A stretch of 64,000 nucleotides of DNA from contig OZ025211.1 of assembly GCA_964019055.1 (NCBI GenBank), positions 3,456,835-3,520,834 on the forward strand, in the 5' to 3' direction. This document shows, in pieces, positions 1-12,747 of the stretch. Each line of letters starts with the position of its first letter. Positions within the stretch are counted from its first letter, which is position 1. Position numbers and translations under genes: made by a program. The DNA is from Anthopleura xanthogrammica. Its lineage: Eukaryota > Cnidaria > Anthozoa > Actiniaria > Actiniidae. The notes under the pieces were generated by a model. The model made no database searches and was not told the DNA's origin. It saw only the letters and a list, made by a program, of their open reading frames with translations.

Positions 1-2187
1 TATGCTATTTTCTACCTGATATCTCAATTTTTTTCAAAAAATCTTCAATTTAAGTTAATCAGTTATAAACAGGAACTACTTATCTACTCGATATCGACTC
101 GGAAAGTAGACTAATTATCTCCAAAATAACCGCCGTAATTTTTATCAAATCATTGAATGATTTGATGAAATATTTCAAGACTAAATGAAAGAAACTTGAA
201 TAACAACCCAAGCTAGTAAATTGAATCAACCAATCTTAACTAGATTAAGGTTTTAAGAATAAAGCTAATCAACCTGGGCCTATCATTATAGATAAATAAA
301 TAATGAAATACGTACCAAAACTTGTGAAAGAAATGTTTGCCTTCTTTATTACCTTCTATTCAGAGATTCTTAATATTATTTCTAGGAATAAAAAATGCTA
401 AAAGTAAATGTTTAAAATTTATTAAAAAAGTCTTGGGACAAAGAAAAAAAGAGAGGAAAAAATCAAAGATTAAGAAACGACAGAAAATAAGGAGAAGTAA
501 TATGTGATATGTTCAATAAACAGAAATTACTTTCTTGTTTTTGCTTCCAATAGGCTTTTAAACAAAACCTCTACCTTTTCTTTTCTACATTTTTCTTTTT
601 CTGTTTTTTTTTTTTTTTTACTTTACTTTACTGCAAAATACAAGCCTAGAAAGTTATATATATATATCTCGAAACTAGTGCTGAAAATTCAGGTCCGTAG
701 CAAGGCTAACAATATTAGGAGGGCCCTAGGTCAAAAGTATTGGGGATGCTATATTCTGAAACGCCCTATGTATTACTAACAGACCTTAAATTTTCAGTGT
801 TCAATATACAGTACATCCGGAATTATTGGAGGGTCAGGCCCCTCCCCCTGCTACAGGCCTGAGAATATTAAATGCATATAGGCGTGGAGTGAAATTAAAG
901 GGGGGCCGTGACATCCTTCCTTCCTTCACTGGACACCAACCCCTACGACTCTTTTTAGCGACCAATTTATTTACTCAACTTTCGATTTTCAGTTGACAGA
1001 CTAAATATTATATGATCTTTAATGAGGAAATAATGCTAAAATATGAGGGGAAAACTCTATGTGGGGTCACTAAAGCCTCCAACCTTCCTTTCCCTCCTTC
1101 CCAGCCTACGCTAAACCATCTTGTACGGTGCGGAACGTTTCTTTTATCGTTTGTTATGATAATAAGCTATCAGTATTATATTCAAAATGCTCTTCCTCGA
1201 TAAATCAAGTAAAACTTATCAATACCTTATTCAAAACACAATACTGCTGCAGCGCTAGCCTAATCCAAACTAATACTTCCTTAATCTATAAAAAAGAATA
1301 CCGACTTAGATATAAATCAAAAAAAATAATTTTTTACTGGAAAAAAAATTTGACCAGAATTGGTCCTTAAATTCGGAGCCTGTTCAATGATATAATTTTC
1401 CATGCAAACGCGATCATTTGGTTGCCATGAGAACGAATGATAACTACGATTTCATTGGCTACTTTTGTATTGAAGGAGTCGCGTTTGAGGACAAGGCATT
1501 CATTCGACATCTGAAGACGTTTGGGAAATTTAACTGTTGTTTAATTTTCTTCTTTTAGTGTGAGGTCGACTGTTCAAATACTAGCATAAGCTGAATCATT
1601 ACTAACTGCGTGGATGAGCAAGGCTTCAGCGATATGTAAGTACCTCAGAAAGCGTTTAGGAATACATTTTCAACATAGAAATTTTGGCGGTGCTGCAATT
1701 ATTTTTGGTTAGCACATCGCTGGAGATAGGTTAACGTAATTAATTGAGTAATGCTCTCTTCAAAATATATCCAGTTGATAAGTTCATATAGAGAATTATC
1801 GGTAATGTTTTAAAGAAAATAAGGAAAGTCTAATATATACGAAAATGCATGAACTGAATAATTTAGAAACAAGCAAATATTAATTTTCGAAGCCAATCTC
1901 TTCTGTTCTTTTGTTTTTCTTCAATTTACTTCACTTTTCCACTTTATTTTACGTTTATAAATAATTCTAAAATAAGGGAATTAATTTTTTTTTCGATTAA
2001 GTTTTTTCAAGTGACAAAAACTAATTTGGCCTCTTTTTAGGATGAAATTAAATTCTTAATTACCAAAAAAACAACTTCTGTTTTATTGCTAGGAAATTTC
2101 TTCCACATTTCAAAAATACTGCCTGTATATCGCTTCGTATATCACGCTCGTCAATCACTTGTATTATTGCCTACATGTCCAACTTAA

Positions 2188-2230
<43 letters not shown>
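2188..2230. repeat. (AAT)n microsatellite
   Basis: About fourteen uninterrupted AAT units, followed by a T run and further scattered AAT units up to about 2415. Confidence 0.9.
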
Positions 2231-2231
<1 letters not shown>

Positions 2232-4014
2232 TTTTTTTTTTTGAATTAATAATAATAATACTTTATTTCACAATAATAATGAAAATAGTAAAAAAGACAC
2301 GAAAATATTAACAGTGATTTTGAAGAATAATAAAGATACTAATGATTTATAGAATCTAAAAAAAAAAGGGATTAATACTAAAAAATAATATAATAATAAT
2401 GATAATAATAATAGTGATTATTTATACACGATGGGTTTTTACAGCATGGCTGATAAAGATCTAAAGTTTACGAATTCAGTAAAATATGCTGGTTTTGGTA
2501 GGGAAATTTTCAGTGTTTCTTTGCCAATGGCGTGCAAATATTGCTTAACTCAAATGTCTCAAAGCAAGTATATATTATACAAGCGGAAAGGATCGATGAG
2601 TTATTGACGAGTACGTAATTTGCTCAAGATTATTTTGAATAAATTCCTATTTCAATCACTGTTTTTTTTTCTGGCCGTATTCATACAAGGTTTCGTGAAT
2701 AAATAAATTGTTAAATTGGGATCAAAATTACTGCGGTTTTAAAAATATATAATTTCCCACATTTATCAGTTGAGTAAAGAATTCTACCTTTCAAGTACAG
2801 TTCAATCGTCCGTTAGTATAGCGCCGGCTGTTCACTGAATTTGCAGACAAGTTGTCCTTGCGGCATATATTGTAATTGCTCTTCTCGATTAAACCATTTC
2901 AATGTTGTAACAATTTTAGAGTGCTACCATTGGCTGAAAATTTCGTTATTTTTGATGTTTTGCCATATTTGGGATTCATCTTGGATTAATCCTCATAGCC
3001 AAGCGGGGATATTGAAGGATATTAATGACGGGGATATTTATTAACTGGTGGTTTTTTTTAATCGTAAAGCATTTAAAATTTTTCTGAATGGTATCCTAGT
3101 TGCAATGACAGGCGCGAAGGATAAAAAATGATCTGGATCAAAGCTTTGTCTTCAGACAATTACTTCTGGAAGTCTGTTAAGATATCAAGAGTAAACACTG
3201 TTATACGTGATCGGCATATTTTAAAGCTGAAAGAAACTTTTTTGTTTCGTTTCGTTTTGTTTTCTCTTCATTTCTTTTCTTGATAATACTTCCTTTCTAA
3301 AACTGGAAAATAAGAATGACAAAAACGAAAGCAATTTGGAGAGGGGAAGGGATACCCGATAATGTCCTTGCACCGCGTTCAACCCAAACTTCCAATTCAA
3401 GACTATGACGTCACACCCGCTAAATTGGTGTCGGTAGCGTAGCGAGGGCCAAGCGAAAATTTATGAAATAGAGGAAACGACAGCAGAATGAAGATAATAA
3501 ATTTGAAATTACTTTTGAAACCCCGCTCCTTGCGTAGGAATAAAGTCTACTTTACTACTTCTAATTTGCCTTGCTGTGTATTTTTGGTCTAGCACCATTT
3601 CGGTGGGATATCACAGATGTCCTTTGATATACCGTTCTCACTTTCTCGCCATTCTTAGAACACTAAACGTCGTCATCAACACCTCGACACTCCACAGCAC
3701 GTTTAAGGGGTCTTAAAGATTTACTTCAGGAGCAAATTTTCAAAGCGTTAAATTCAAAAATTATGAAGAGTTTTTAGCTTAAAAGTCGGTATGTTTTTCT
3801 CAAATCGGGAAAATTAGTGAAAATTCGCCGGCGATAACCACTCAGTGAAAACCTATGCAGTTTTGGCTGTTGTAAAACAACGTGGGACGCTCACAACAGG
3901 GCTAAGCTCCAATTACTGAGAAGCCCAGGATCTAATTGGAGTTTGAAATTAGATTTTTAAGGTAGTCAGTCAAGTGTTTTCGTGAAAATTAAAAATTATT
4001 ATACATAATAATTT

Positions 4015-4370
4015 AATGCTCCCTCGAAAAGCAATCAGGTGCCTTCTTTTCTATGACATTTGAGTTCTCTTCTCTTCATTCGCAATGATACGCTGATGTG
4101 ATATAAATGTTTTCATGATAATTGACTAAAAAAATATCATACAAAGTTTTTACTCCCTCGTGCACTCAGTTTAACAATCAGGTGTCCTTCCTTTCTATGA
4201 CATTCAAGTAGTTTTCTTCCCTTGATTAAAAATGATACGGGGATGATATGTGATGTAATTGTTTTCGTTAAAATTGAATGAAATTTTTTACTGCAAAGTT
4301 TTTTCTCCCTCGTGCAGGTGTCCTTGAATCCTTTCTATAACATTCTAGTTCTGTTCCCTTGATTCCCTTG
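4015..4370. repeat. Three imperfect tandem repeats of about 130-150 bp
   Basis: The words CTCCCTCG, CAGGTG, CCTT and TTTCTATGACATT recur in the same order at about 4019, 4153 and 4306. Each is followed by a CCTTGATT-like or ATGATACG-like word and by an AAAGTTTTT motif. The units have drifted and vary in length. No coding potential is visible. Confidence 0.6.
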
Positions 4371-6879
4371 AGTTGCTGATATGTTCCTGGTTTCAGTCAA
4401 ATTTTGTCACGTTTATAGTGTTCAATACGTTATGTAAGTAGACAAGTAGATTTGTTAATGGAATTTTCCCTTCTCCTTAAACACACATTCAAGGAAGTCT
4501 GTTTGTCAAAGCCCTTTTTGTTAATGTCCTTGAAGTGTCTTCTCTTCGTCTAATGCCCTGACAAGTATGACTAGTTTTTTAATGTGTGGAAAATGAAATA
4601 TTTTAGCAGCACGATGGTTTCTAATTAAAGCACTTTAAAGTTCATTTCCTCGATCACAGCTGATTTTGTGTTTTCTTTCCAAAAACTTTGGCATTTCGAC
4701 AAATACGAGATATTCCCCACGCACCAACCCCCACTTCTTTTCATTCACCCTCTCCTCTACTCCTTACCTTTATTAAAATCAAACCATTATATCAATCATT
4801 ATTATTTTTTAACTATTATTCTAAGATAGATTTAAAGTTTCTAATACATAATACGTGTTTTTATTAACCACAGTTTGTATCATAGAGTGGTCAAAATTAG
4901 TTTGTTTTCATGAGGTCTGGCCTAGTAATGCATATGTTAGTTTATACTGTCATTGATTCTACTTTGAGATATGGAGGTTACGGGCTCCAAAATAATCCAT
5001 GTTGAATTGAATCCAGTTCTGTTTGTATTATTTTATTTGTTTTTGTTTAATTTTCAATGTTTGTTGTTGTTGTTTTTTTTGTTTTTTTTTTGTTGTTGTT
5101 GTTGTTTTTGTTTGTTTGTTTGTTTGTTGCGGAACCATTTGATATTCACGGTATATATTCTCCAAATTACATGTTCAGAATCGCTCAAAAAGCCTCACGA
5201 CCGCTTTCTGTAATTTTGGGAACTTTATTATCACCGGTTTGTCCCTGCATGCTTCGTCAGATACTTATCTCAGCCATTTTCCCGCCAATTTCTGACCACG
5301 TGACTAAAACTTGCTGACGGCATTTCTCATTATTTCTGTTAAAGCACGATCCCAAATATCAGGAGTATTTTGATAATAATACAATTCAATTTTCTAAGCT
5401 TGTGATAATATCAAGGAAACGCCGAATCAACTAAAACACAGTCACGCCTACCCCCCGAGGACATGACAATCATTATTAGAGAGAAAAATCTAAAAGACTC
5501 CGATACTCAAAAAAAAAAAAACGATATCAAAATATGCCATCTTTCTTCACGAAATCTGCTCGGCTCCAAGACTCGGCCGCACAGGTGAGTAGAGATTGCA
5601 GCGTACTTTCCCTGCCTTAGAGGCAGTTTTTCTCCAGTTTCTCTGGTCTTCCTCCCTCCCGCGTAAAGCCCAACACTCTAAATTCCAAACCGATCTGTGA
5701 GTCAAACGTGACATGAGTTTGATCAGCCCTGAGGTTGTGTCAAAATTTGTGATAAAATTTATGTTTTAAATCTTTTGTGGTAATCAACGTGAATCTTAGA
5801 GGGAGATAAGCGCTTAGGATTACCATTAGGTATTCAATGTTATCCCAAGTTTAGTGCTGTAGCTGCTTCGATCATTTTTTAGTTGCTAAGGTTGTATATG
5901 ATAGTGATATAAACGCCACTTTTGAAGGTTAGCAAATGCGGCATTCACCATCTTTTCGCTTTTATTCATTGCGATTGCGATAGCTTTGCTTTACAGCCCA
6001 CGGCATTCATTGTTGTAGGTCCTTGCCTTTAACTCTATCCTATAAGGAAAATTTTATAATACTGAGGTATTTAAACATTCATCTCACGCAAAACATTTAC
6101 CACCATGAATGATTATATATATATAGCATATAACACATAGCGTATAATTACCGTACATATAACCGCTGTGGTCCCTTACGTACCTTCGATAATGCATGTC
6201 AAAGTACTTATCTTCCCGTCATCACTGTCCCGAACATTACTGCTATAAACTAGATCAGTTGGAAAAGAAATTTCTATTAAGTAACTTCAAGAAATTTTTA
6301 GATTAAAATAATCTTTCAGTTGACACTTTTTTTATCGAAAACTTAAAAATGTATACATAATAGCATTTTTCCTTTGCAACTTTCTGCTCGTTGTTCGTTT
6401 TACGGTTTTCGAGGTCCTAGCACAGCAAAGTTATTTCCTACAGTATTTTACGATTTCGATTTATTTGGAACATGGAATTCTTCTTCGATATCAGTATTCA
6501 TGAATTCATTTCATCTGTAGCTTTAAGTTCTAGCTTATTATAAAAATATAAACAGAAATGTCGGCGGTTTATACAGATTTGCCTTCAAAACAAAACCCTT
6601 TTCGCTTTGTATGTTTTGAATAATACTAAAATTGTTGACAGATTATTTTATTCCATCTAAGGAATTATTATGATATTTGAAATGTCATCGTGATTAAGGT
6701 ACCACTACTCTACCATCCCCTTTCCTACACTGATGGGGGAGATAACTTGATCTGCTTTTGCATACAGTATTTTCGTTGGGGGAGGTAGCTTGACTGCTAT
6801 CTTTGCATGCGAGATTGTCGTATTCTCTTTAATTTTTATTTTATTTTCGCTTGTTTTATTTTTTATCCTCGTCTATGCG

Positions 6880-6991
6880 TTTCTTTTTCCGATTATTCCT
6901 TTCTTCTTTCCTTTTCTTTCCTTTTTTTCCTTTTTCTTTTCGTTATTTCCTCTTTTTTTCCGCTTCTTTTTTTTTTTTTTTTTTTTTTTCC
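6880..6991. repeat. T/C-rich polypyrimidine tract
   Basis: A nearly pure pyrimidine run of TTCC, TTTC and poly-T words. Two overlapping open frames across it encode only Phe, Ser, Leu and Pro strings and are composition artefacts. Confidence 0.85.
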
Positions 6992-7904
6992 ATGTTCGTG
7001 TGATCATTCCGTGACTCACAACTACCAGAATCAATCCAATATACTCGCTATCTTTAGCAAGCTAAGCTATAATTTTAGTTCACTTCTCAAAAAAATCCGG
7101 CTTTCAATCACAGCCTGGGGTTCTCTCAAAAGCATCTTATTTTTCTCGTTATAGCATTTGAACAAAATACTTTACTTGAATAGCTTCTACATCCGGGCCA
7201 TTCAAAAGCCATTCAAATGTCGTTCAGAGTTGCTGTCAAAAAAGTTAAAGACTGAGGGCGTGAGAATGAATCGTCTTTTTGGTTAGTCTTTTTTTCTAGT
7301 TTTTTTTGGGGGGGTATGAATAGGCAGACTTATCTTTAATCTTTTCCGTGTATTATATATGTAGAGATTAGCAAACAAGCTAAGGAGCAAAACAACAATA
7401 TTACAATTCGTTAGTTGAATTTAATCTCTTTCTTTCTTTCTTTCTTTCTTCTAAGTTCGCATGTTGGGTAAAGAAAGAAATATAAAATTTACTCAAGGCT
7501 ATATGTGATTCAAAAAAAATATTGTTGGACCGAACCCACTCCTATTACACTCATATTTAGAATTGCGCACGATAAATTAATGTTCTGGCCCGAAGGCGGG
7601 GGAGAGACTAGCCGACCCCCAGATCGTACCTAAGGCTAATCCACCTCTGCCCTTGCACTATCTTCAACTCATATTGATTTGAATTGAAATTTAAAAAGTC
7701 TAGTCTATCTGCATGGTGCATTGTTTCCAAGGCTGCAAGGTTGTGATAATTTCCTGGAACCGTGGTCTATAGTTAGAAAAAAAAGGCTGTCATCTGAGGA
7801 AGTATGTCAAAAGGACTGTATTTTACTGAGGGATGATGCATAGATACCTGGTTGGGTTGACATCAAGCGACCACTTACTACTAATGAAGAATATGTAAGC
7901 TTTT

Positions 7905-8048
7905 TCTTTCTTTTTTTTCGGCTTTCTTTCTTTCTTTCTTTCTTGTTTCTTTCTTCCTTTCTTTTTTTCTTGTTTTCTTTCTTTCTTTCTCGTTTCTTTC
8001 TTTCTTTTTTTCTTTCTTTCTATCTTTCTATCTTTCTTTCTTACTTTT
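7905..8048. repeat. (TTTC)n microsatellite with interruptions
   Basis: Repeated CTTT units with TTTG, TTCC and CTAT interruptions. Reading frames across it on both strands encode Lys/Arg or Phe/Ser strings and are not genes. Confidence 0.9.
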
Positions 8049-9712
8049 TTGCCTACTTGCATGCTTGCATTATCATTTTTCTCGCTGTCGTTTGGTCTAA
8101 GAAAAGGATTATATTTTTTTTTTTGAAAAAAAAGCTCTAGGCAGTTTAGCTTGGGTGTAATGTTTTTCCATTTCATATCTCACGGAAAGAAAAAGAAGAA
8201 GAAAAAATCTGGCGTGTTTTTTTTTTTTTTGTTGTTTTTTTTTTTTTTTTGTTAGTACTATTATTGTTGTTTTCACTTCAAACCTAACCACCCTGTAGTC
8301 GTAGTGACCGTGTTTACGAGACATCCTAAAATACCCAACCCACGACTCTGCGAATAGGTCATTATCCTTGTTTATGTGTATCGCAAAGATATTTATTCCA
8401 AAGACTCTAAGAGATAATTAACTGGATTGATTTCATGTTGTGTGATTTTATATTTCGTGGGGGAGTTACTTAGGATATGACTTCTTGTTTACCGTTCACA
8501 TTTGGATGATGTCTCTATGCTATTACAGTGAACCACTCAAAATCAGACGCTCATCAGTTAGACTGGCGAAGATTCAAAGTTAGAATCTTCGAAGGTTTAT
8601 TTATCAACGTATGGTTTTTCCTGTTTTACCATGTTATTCAAAGCCGGCTTTTTCTTGCCTTTCTTGTTGCTTTCTTCTTCAAACACGTGTTCACTTTTCC
8701 TAGCTTTTTTTCTCAGTTAAATTAAAAATTAAAGGATATATATGAGAACCAGTCTTTATTCTAGACCAGCTGCTGTTATTGTTTAGTTGTCCAGCATATT
8801 TGTTGCTGCTGATGGTGGTGGTATTGGTGTTACGAAAGTACAGAAAAATCTAGATAATTTTTCTCTTTATTTTGATTCAGATCAAAACAACCATATTATG
8901 AAATAGTGACGTATTCCCCGGTAGCTTGAGGCCTGGAAAAACAAGCGTTTTTATCTTTTTTGTTGTGGTGTTTTTTCCTTCTTCTTTTTTTACTTTGCTT
9001 TATTTATTTCTTTCCAATCTTAATGAAAGTAAAACCTCTAGTAACCACTATTATTACTAGAATGCTGTTCGAATGAAAATAAATTGATATACATAGTAAT
9101 AGAGAGATGAAGATACCTATTTATCAGTACTGTCCAGATACAAGACTTCAAAACATATGGCCAATACATATCGCCATAGTAATGGCGCTGTCTTTGCGAA
9201 GAATGTCTCCAAAGATATCATAATTCGATTGAATAAAACCCATTTTGCGTACAAAGGAACACTTTATAACCATGAATAGAAGCATTTCACCTATCAGTTC
9301 GTAAATATCAAAAGGAAGATAGCTTTATTTCTTTTCAAAACAATGACAAAATAAAAGTGTTTTTCCCTTACCCTGAGCTAATGACCCTGTTGAAGTGTTG
9401 ATAGATCAATACGACATATATTATATATTAGAAGCACAAGATCGTAATCACTAGCTACTAGTAAGGGCTTGTGCTATTGTGAGGCCCTCGTTAAGAATTT
9501 AAAGACTGCTAATGGGACTCCAAGTCTAATCAATAAACCGGTGATGTGTATAAAAGGTATGGCATCAAAACTGATTACTATTAGAGGTTGCAATACTGGC
9601 CAGGCTTGTGCTCGGAGAAAAACAACTCTTTTTGGAAAAGTAAGTTATTTCTGGAGGCTATCGGAGTGACTAGATGTTGTAGTAGAAGAACTATAAGGAT
9701 TCAATATCTGTA

Positions 9713-10015
9713 ATGTTCTCTCTCCTTTGTGTTTTCTTCTTTCTTTTCGTTTTAATCCTTTTTTTTTTTCCTTTCTTTCTTTCTTTCTTTTCTATTCTTT
9801 TCTTTTCTTTTTATATTTCTTCATTTCCTTTCCTGGCTTTGCCTTGCTTTGCCTCTCGTCTCCTCCTCTCCATTCGAATTCCTTTCCTCTCTTCACTCTT
9901 CTCCCTTCTTTTACTTCTTTTCTTTTCTTTTCTTTTCTTTTGTTTCCTTTTTCTTTTCTTTTGTTTTCTTTTCTTTTCTCATCTTTTCTTATTTTTCTAT
10001 TCTTTCTCTTATCTT
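9713..10015. repeat. Long T/C-rich tract with TTTTC units
   Basis: About 300 bases of pyrimidine-rich DNA with many TTTTC and TTTC units. The apparent 109 and 126 residue frames are only Phe, Leu and Ser. Confidence 0.85.
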
Positions 10016-11668
10016 TATTCCTTAAGGATCTTAAAATCAGGCTTAAAACCTCTTGACACCTTATTCAAATCTTATGGATATAGTTTCAAGTAAGGCGCCT
10101 TTTCATATTCTATAGAGTATCAAGACCCACTTGTTTGGTGAGACAATATCAATCTATACAGTTCATCAAACACTTCTTATGATGACAATTTTTTTTTCCG
10201 TTAAATTTTCCTTCATCAAAATATGTATGTTATTGTTGATTGTTGGATCTTCGGGCAGAATACAAAAATATAAATTTGAATCTAAAGCAAAAAGATGAGA
10301 GAAAGACTGTTTTATAAACTGTAGCAAAAGTGTATATTTTGCGCATAGAATGTCATGTCGTGATTTGTGTAACATAAACAAGAACTTCGAACAGTGTTTC
10401 CATACTTGCTTAATTATATTTCTTTCAAGAAATAACGAAATATTGTTAATAAACGTCAAATGAAAAAAGTAATTGCCAAAAATATTTAATAATGCAAGAC
10501 ATGATGAAAACCCTCACGATTTTATTTTGATACGTGGATAAACTCACAGTTTATATTCTTCTTTGGTGAGAAAAAAATAAAGTTTATGAATATGAACATG
10601 AAACCCTTTCATTGCCGGAAGAGAGGAAAAGTAAGCGGCAAAGTCGAACAGAGGACTACTCGAGAAAAAAAAAGATGGTACTATTGATGAACAACCGAAG
10701 TAATTCGAAAATTCAAAAAGGTGTTTCACATAATAGCGAGGATTTAATTGTAACAATTTATGTTTCATTTTCATAGAATAACAGCTCAAAAATTAATGTA
10801 TTTTGAAGTAAAAAATGACCCTTGTTTCATAAGGAGGATAATTATACAACCCGACTCAAGTAGTAGAATTCTTAATTTGACTTTAATGAACCCTTCTCAG
10901 GCAAGCATGCTTCAGTCACACTCCTGAATCGTATAGCTTTATTAATTCATAATTTCTACAAAACTTTTAAATATCATTGATTAAACCTCGTGCAGATTTG
11001 TCTAATGGTAGTTTTTTAATTTTCAATTTCGTAGCATTATTGTAAACATTTTCTTTTTAAGCGATTGGTTTTAATTTCCTGCGTTTGAAGAGACAAATAA
11101 GTTTCATTCATTTCTTCTTTTTCAGATCTCACTGCGATAATACACGACAAAACGACAGGAAAATTAAAGGAATCACTGTAGATCGTCAAGCCTATTCATT
11201 ACATTGATTTGAAGGTCATTTATCTGCCGAAACGGCGAGAACTACAAGGATATAACAGGAAAAAGGCATCTTGGCATAAAAGATTTATTCATTGCCTCGT
11301 TCATCACTAATCAAGCGAAGGAAATTAAGAGAAATAAGGGCATGAAAGCGTGGTTGCTTTAATATCAGAATACAGCAACATCGGCAGAATCACAACATCG
11401 GCAGGATCCTTAAACATCAAGGTCATTATTCATTAATGATCCTCAATTAACATCAAAACGTCAAGACAGAGCACGTCACTAGAGAATAACGAAAATGGGA
11501 AAAAACGTCGCCAAAGGGAAAATAGGAAGGAAGCTGCTGTAATCGATGAATATATCTAAGGATGTAAGGAATCATTCCAGAGTAGTTCCTGATTTCAAAA
11601 GCAATATAAATACGAGGTTTTGAAGAACTTGAAAACATTGGGAAACAGTGAGTGCATCTATTGTCACC

Positions 11669-12691
11669 ATGGCCGACAACGTCTCTCAAATTTCCAGTCT
11701 TCAATCGAATAATTCAAGCCATAGTGCACCCTATATTGAGGATCACGCGTATTTTAGCGCAGAAGCGGATGTTTTCCCTCTTTTGGTGGCGTTCCTAATC
11801 ATCATGATAAACTCCTGGGTCATCATCCTGGTTTTAAAGAATAAACTTCTGAGGACCATCACAAACTTCATTCTGTCCAGCCTCGCGTTTTCTGACCTGT
11901 TGACAGGCTTGCTAAGCATTCCAATGTTTGTTTCATGCAACGTAGTCCGAACTTTACCATTTTGCATCACATCTGATGTATTTTTGAGATTCACGTCCAT
12001 CTCCACAGTTGCGCATCTTATGGCCGTCACATTCGACCGCTACCTTGCTATAATGCACTCCCTGAGATACGCTACCCTTATGACCAAGAGTCGAGCACTT
12101 TTCGGCCTTGCTTTCATCTGGGTTACCTCTGTTGGCATGTCCCTGATACACTTCAGTTGGACTTCTTTAACGACCGATACTGACGCGAAATCAAAAATGA
12201 GCGAATATGAGAAAGAAAACGAGATTCGTTATGATATTTTTTGTCTCATCGCGTACTTCTTTTTCCCGTTAATATTCATGATGTACGCTTATGGACGGAT
12301 CTTTTATCAGGTTGTGCGGCAGCGTAGGATCATGACCCGCAACAACCTCCCCGGCTACCAAGCTCATAATCGCCTCTCAATCGAAAGCCACAAATGGAAG
12401 GCCGCCATCATCTTTTTGGTTATGCTTCTGGTCTACACAATCTGCTGGCTGCCTTATTTTGCTTTTAGATTGCAGTACAACTACATGTTTCAAGATGGCG
12501 AAACAGTAGCCCTTACTGTAGCAATCCAGTATCTTATAGTCTATCAAAGATTTTGTACATCTTTATTCAACCCTTTGCTTTACATACTAGGAAAGCAAGA
12601 CTTTAGAAAGGCAATCCTAACGAGGTTCGAGAGAAGGCCCACCCGTTCATATACAGGATCGTCTTCATTGTTACGGTCAACTTATGTTTAA
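11669..12691 (+). CDS. Class A (rhodopsin-like) G-protein-coupled receptor
   Basis: Intronless frame of 340 residues. The ATG at 11669 lies in a CACCATGG context; the in-frame GTG seven codons earlier is not a likely start. The N-terminus has Asn-Val-Ser and Asn-Ser-Ser glycosylation sites. Seven hydrophobic segments are visible, with family landmarks: N48 in TM1, LAFSD (72-76) in TM2, C99 at the top of TM3, FDRY (122-125) at the TM3 end, W151 in TM4, CWLP (259-262) in TM6 and NPLLY (301-305) in TM7. The protein is therefore probably a plasma-membrane receptor coupling to heterotrimeric G proteins. The second extracellular loop (about 162-188) has no cysteine, so the usual disulfide to C99 seems absent, as in melanocortin- or lipid-type receptors. 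The C-terminus STYV fits a class I PDZ ligand. The activating ligand cannot be told. AATAAA follows the stop by about 50 bases. Confidence 0.93.
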   Translation: MADNVSQISSLQSNNSSHSAPYIEDHAYFSAEADVFPLLVAFLIIMINSWVIILVLKNKLLRTITNFILSSLAFSDLLTGLLSIPMFVSCNVVRTLPFCITSDVFLRFTSISTVAHLMAVTFDRYLAIMHSLRYATLMTKSRALFGLAFIWVTSVGMSLIHFSWTSLTTDTDAKSKMSEYEKENEIRYDIFCLIAYFFFPLIFMMYAYGRIFYQVVRQRRIMTRNNLPGYQAHNRLSIESHKWKAAIIFLVMLLVYTICWLPYFAFRLQYNYMFQDGETVALTVAIQYLIVYQRFCTSLFNPLLYILGKQDFRKAILTRFERRPTRSYTGSSSLLRSTYV

Positions 12692-12741
12692 GGTGTAAAG
12701 AAAACGGCTATTGTAGGCATAAAGGCGGGAAAATTTGTATG

Positions 12742-12747
12742 AATAAA
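12742..12747 (+). terminator. Poly(A) signal of the GPCR gene
   Basis: AATAAA 51 bases after the stop codon of the receptor, in the expected place for cleavage and polyadenylation. Confidence 0.6.

Larger units (their letters stand above)
1..11668. other. Gene-poor intergenic stretch
   Basis: I find no reading frame here with a recognisable domain, a signal peptide or a chain of phase-matched exons. The longer open frames lie in T/C-rich or low-complexity DNA and encode runs of Phe, Leu and Ser or Lys and Arg. The stretch is AT-rich, with an AAT microsatellite, three imperfect repeats near 4.0-4.4 kb and several pyrimidine tracts. A polypyrimidine tract ending in CAG near 11125 could be the acceptor of an untranslated exon of the GPCR gene downstream. 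Small or poorly conserved exons could be missed. Confidence 0.6.

Noticed and set aside
6790..10093. Several 65-126 codon frames rich in Phe/Leu/Ser or Lys/Arg
   Set aside because: They coincide with pyrimidine tracts.
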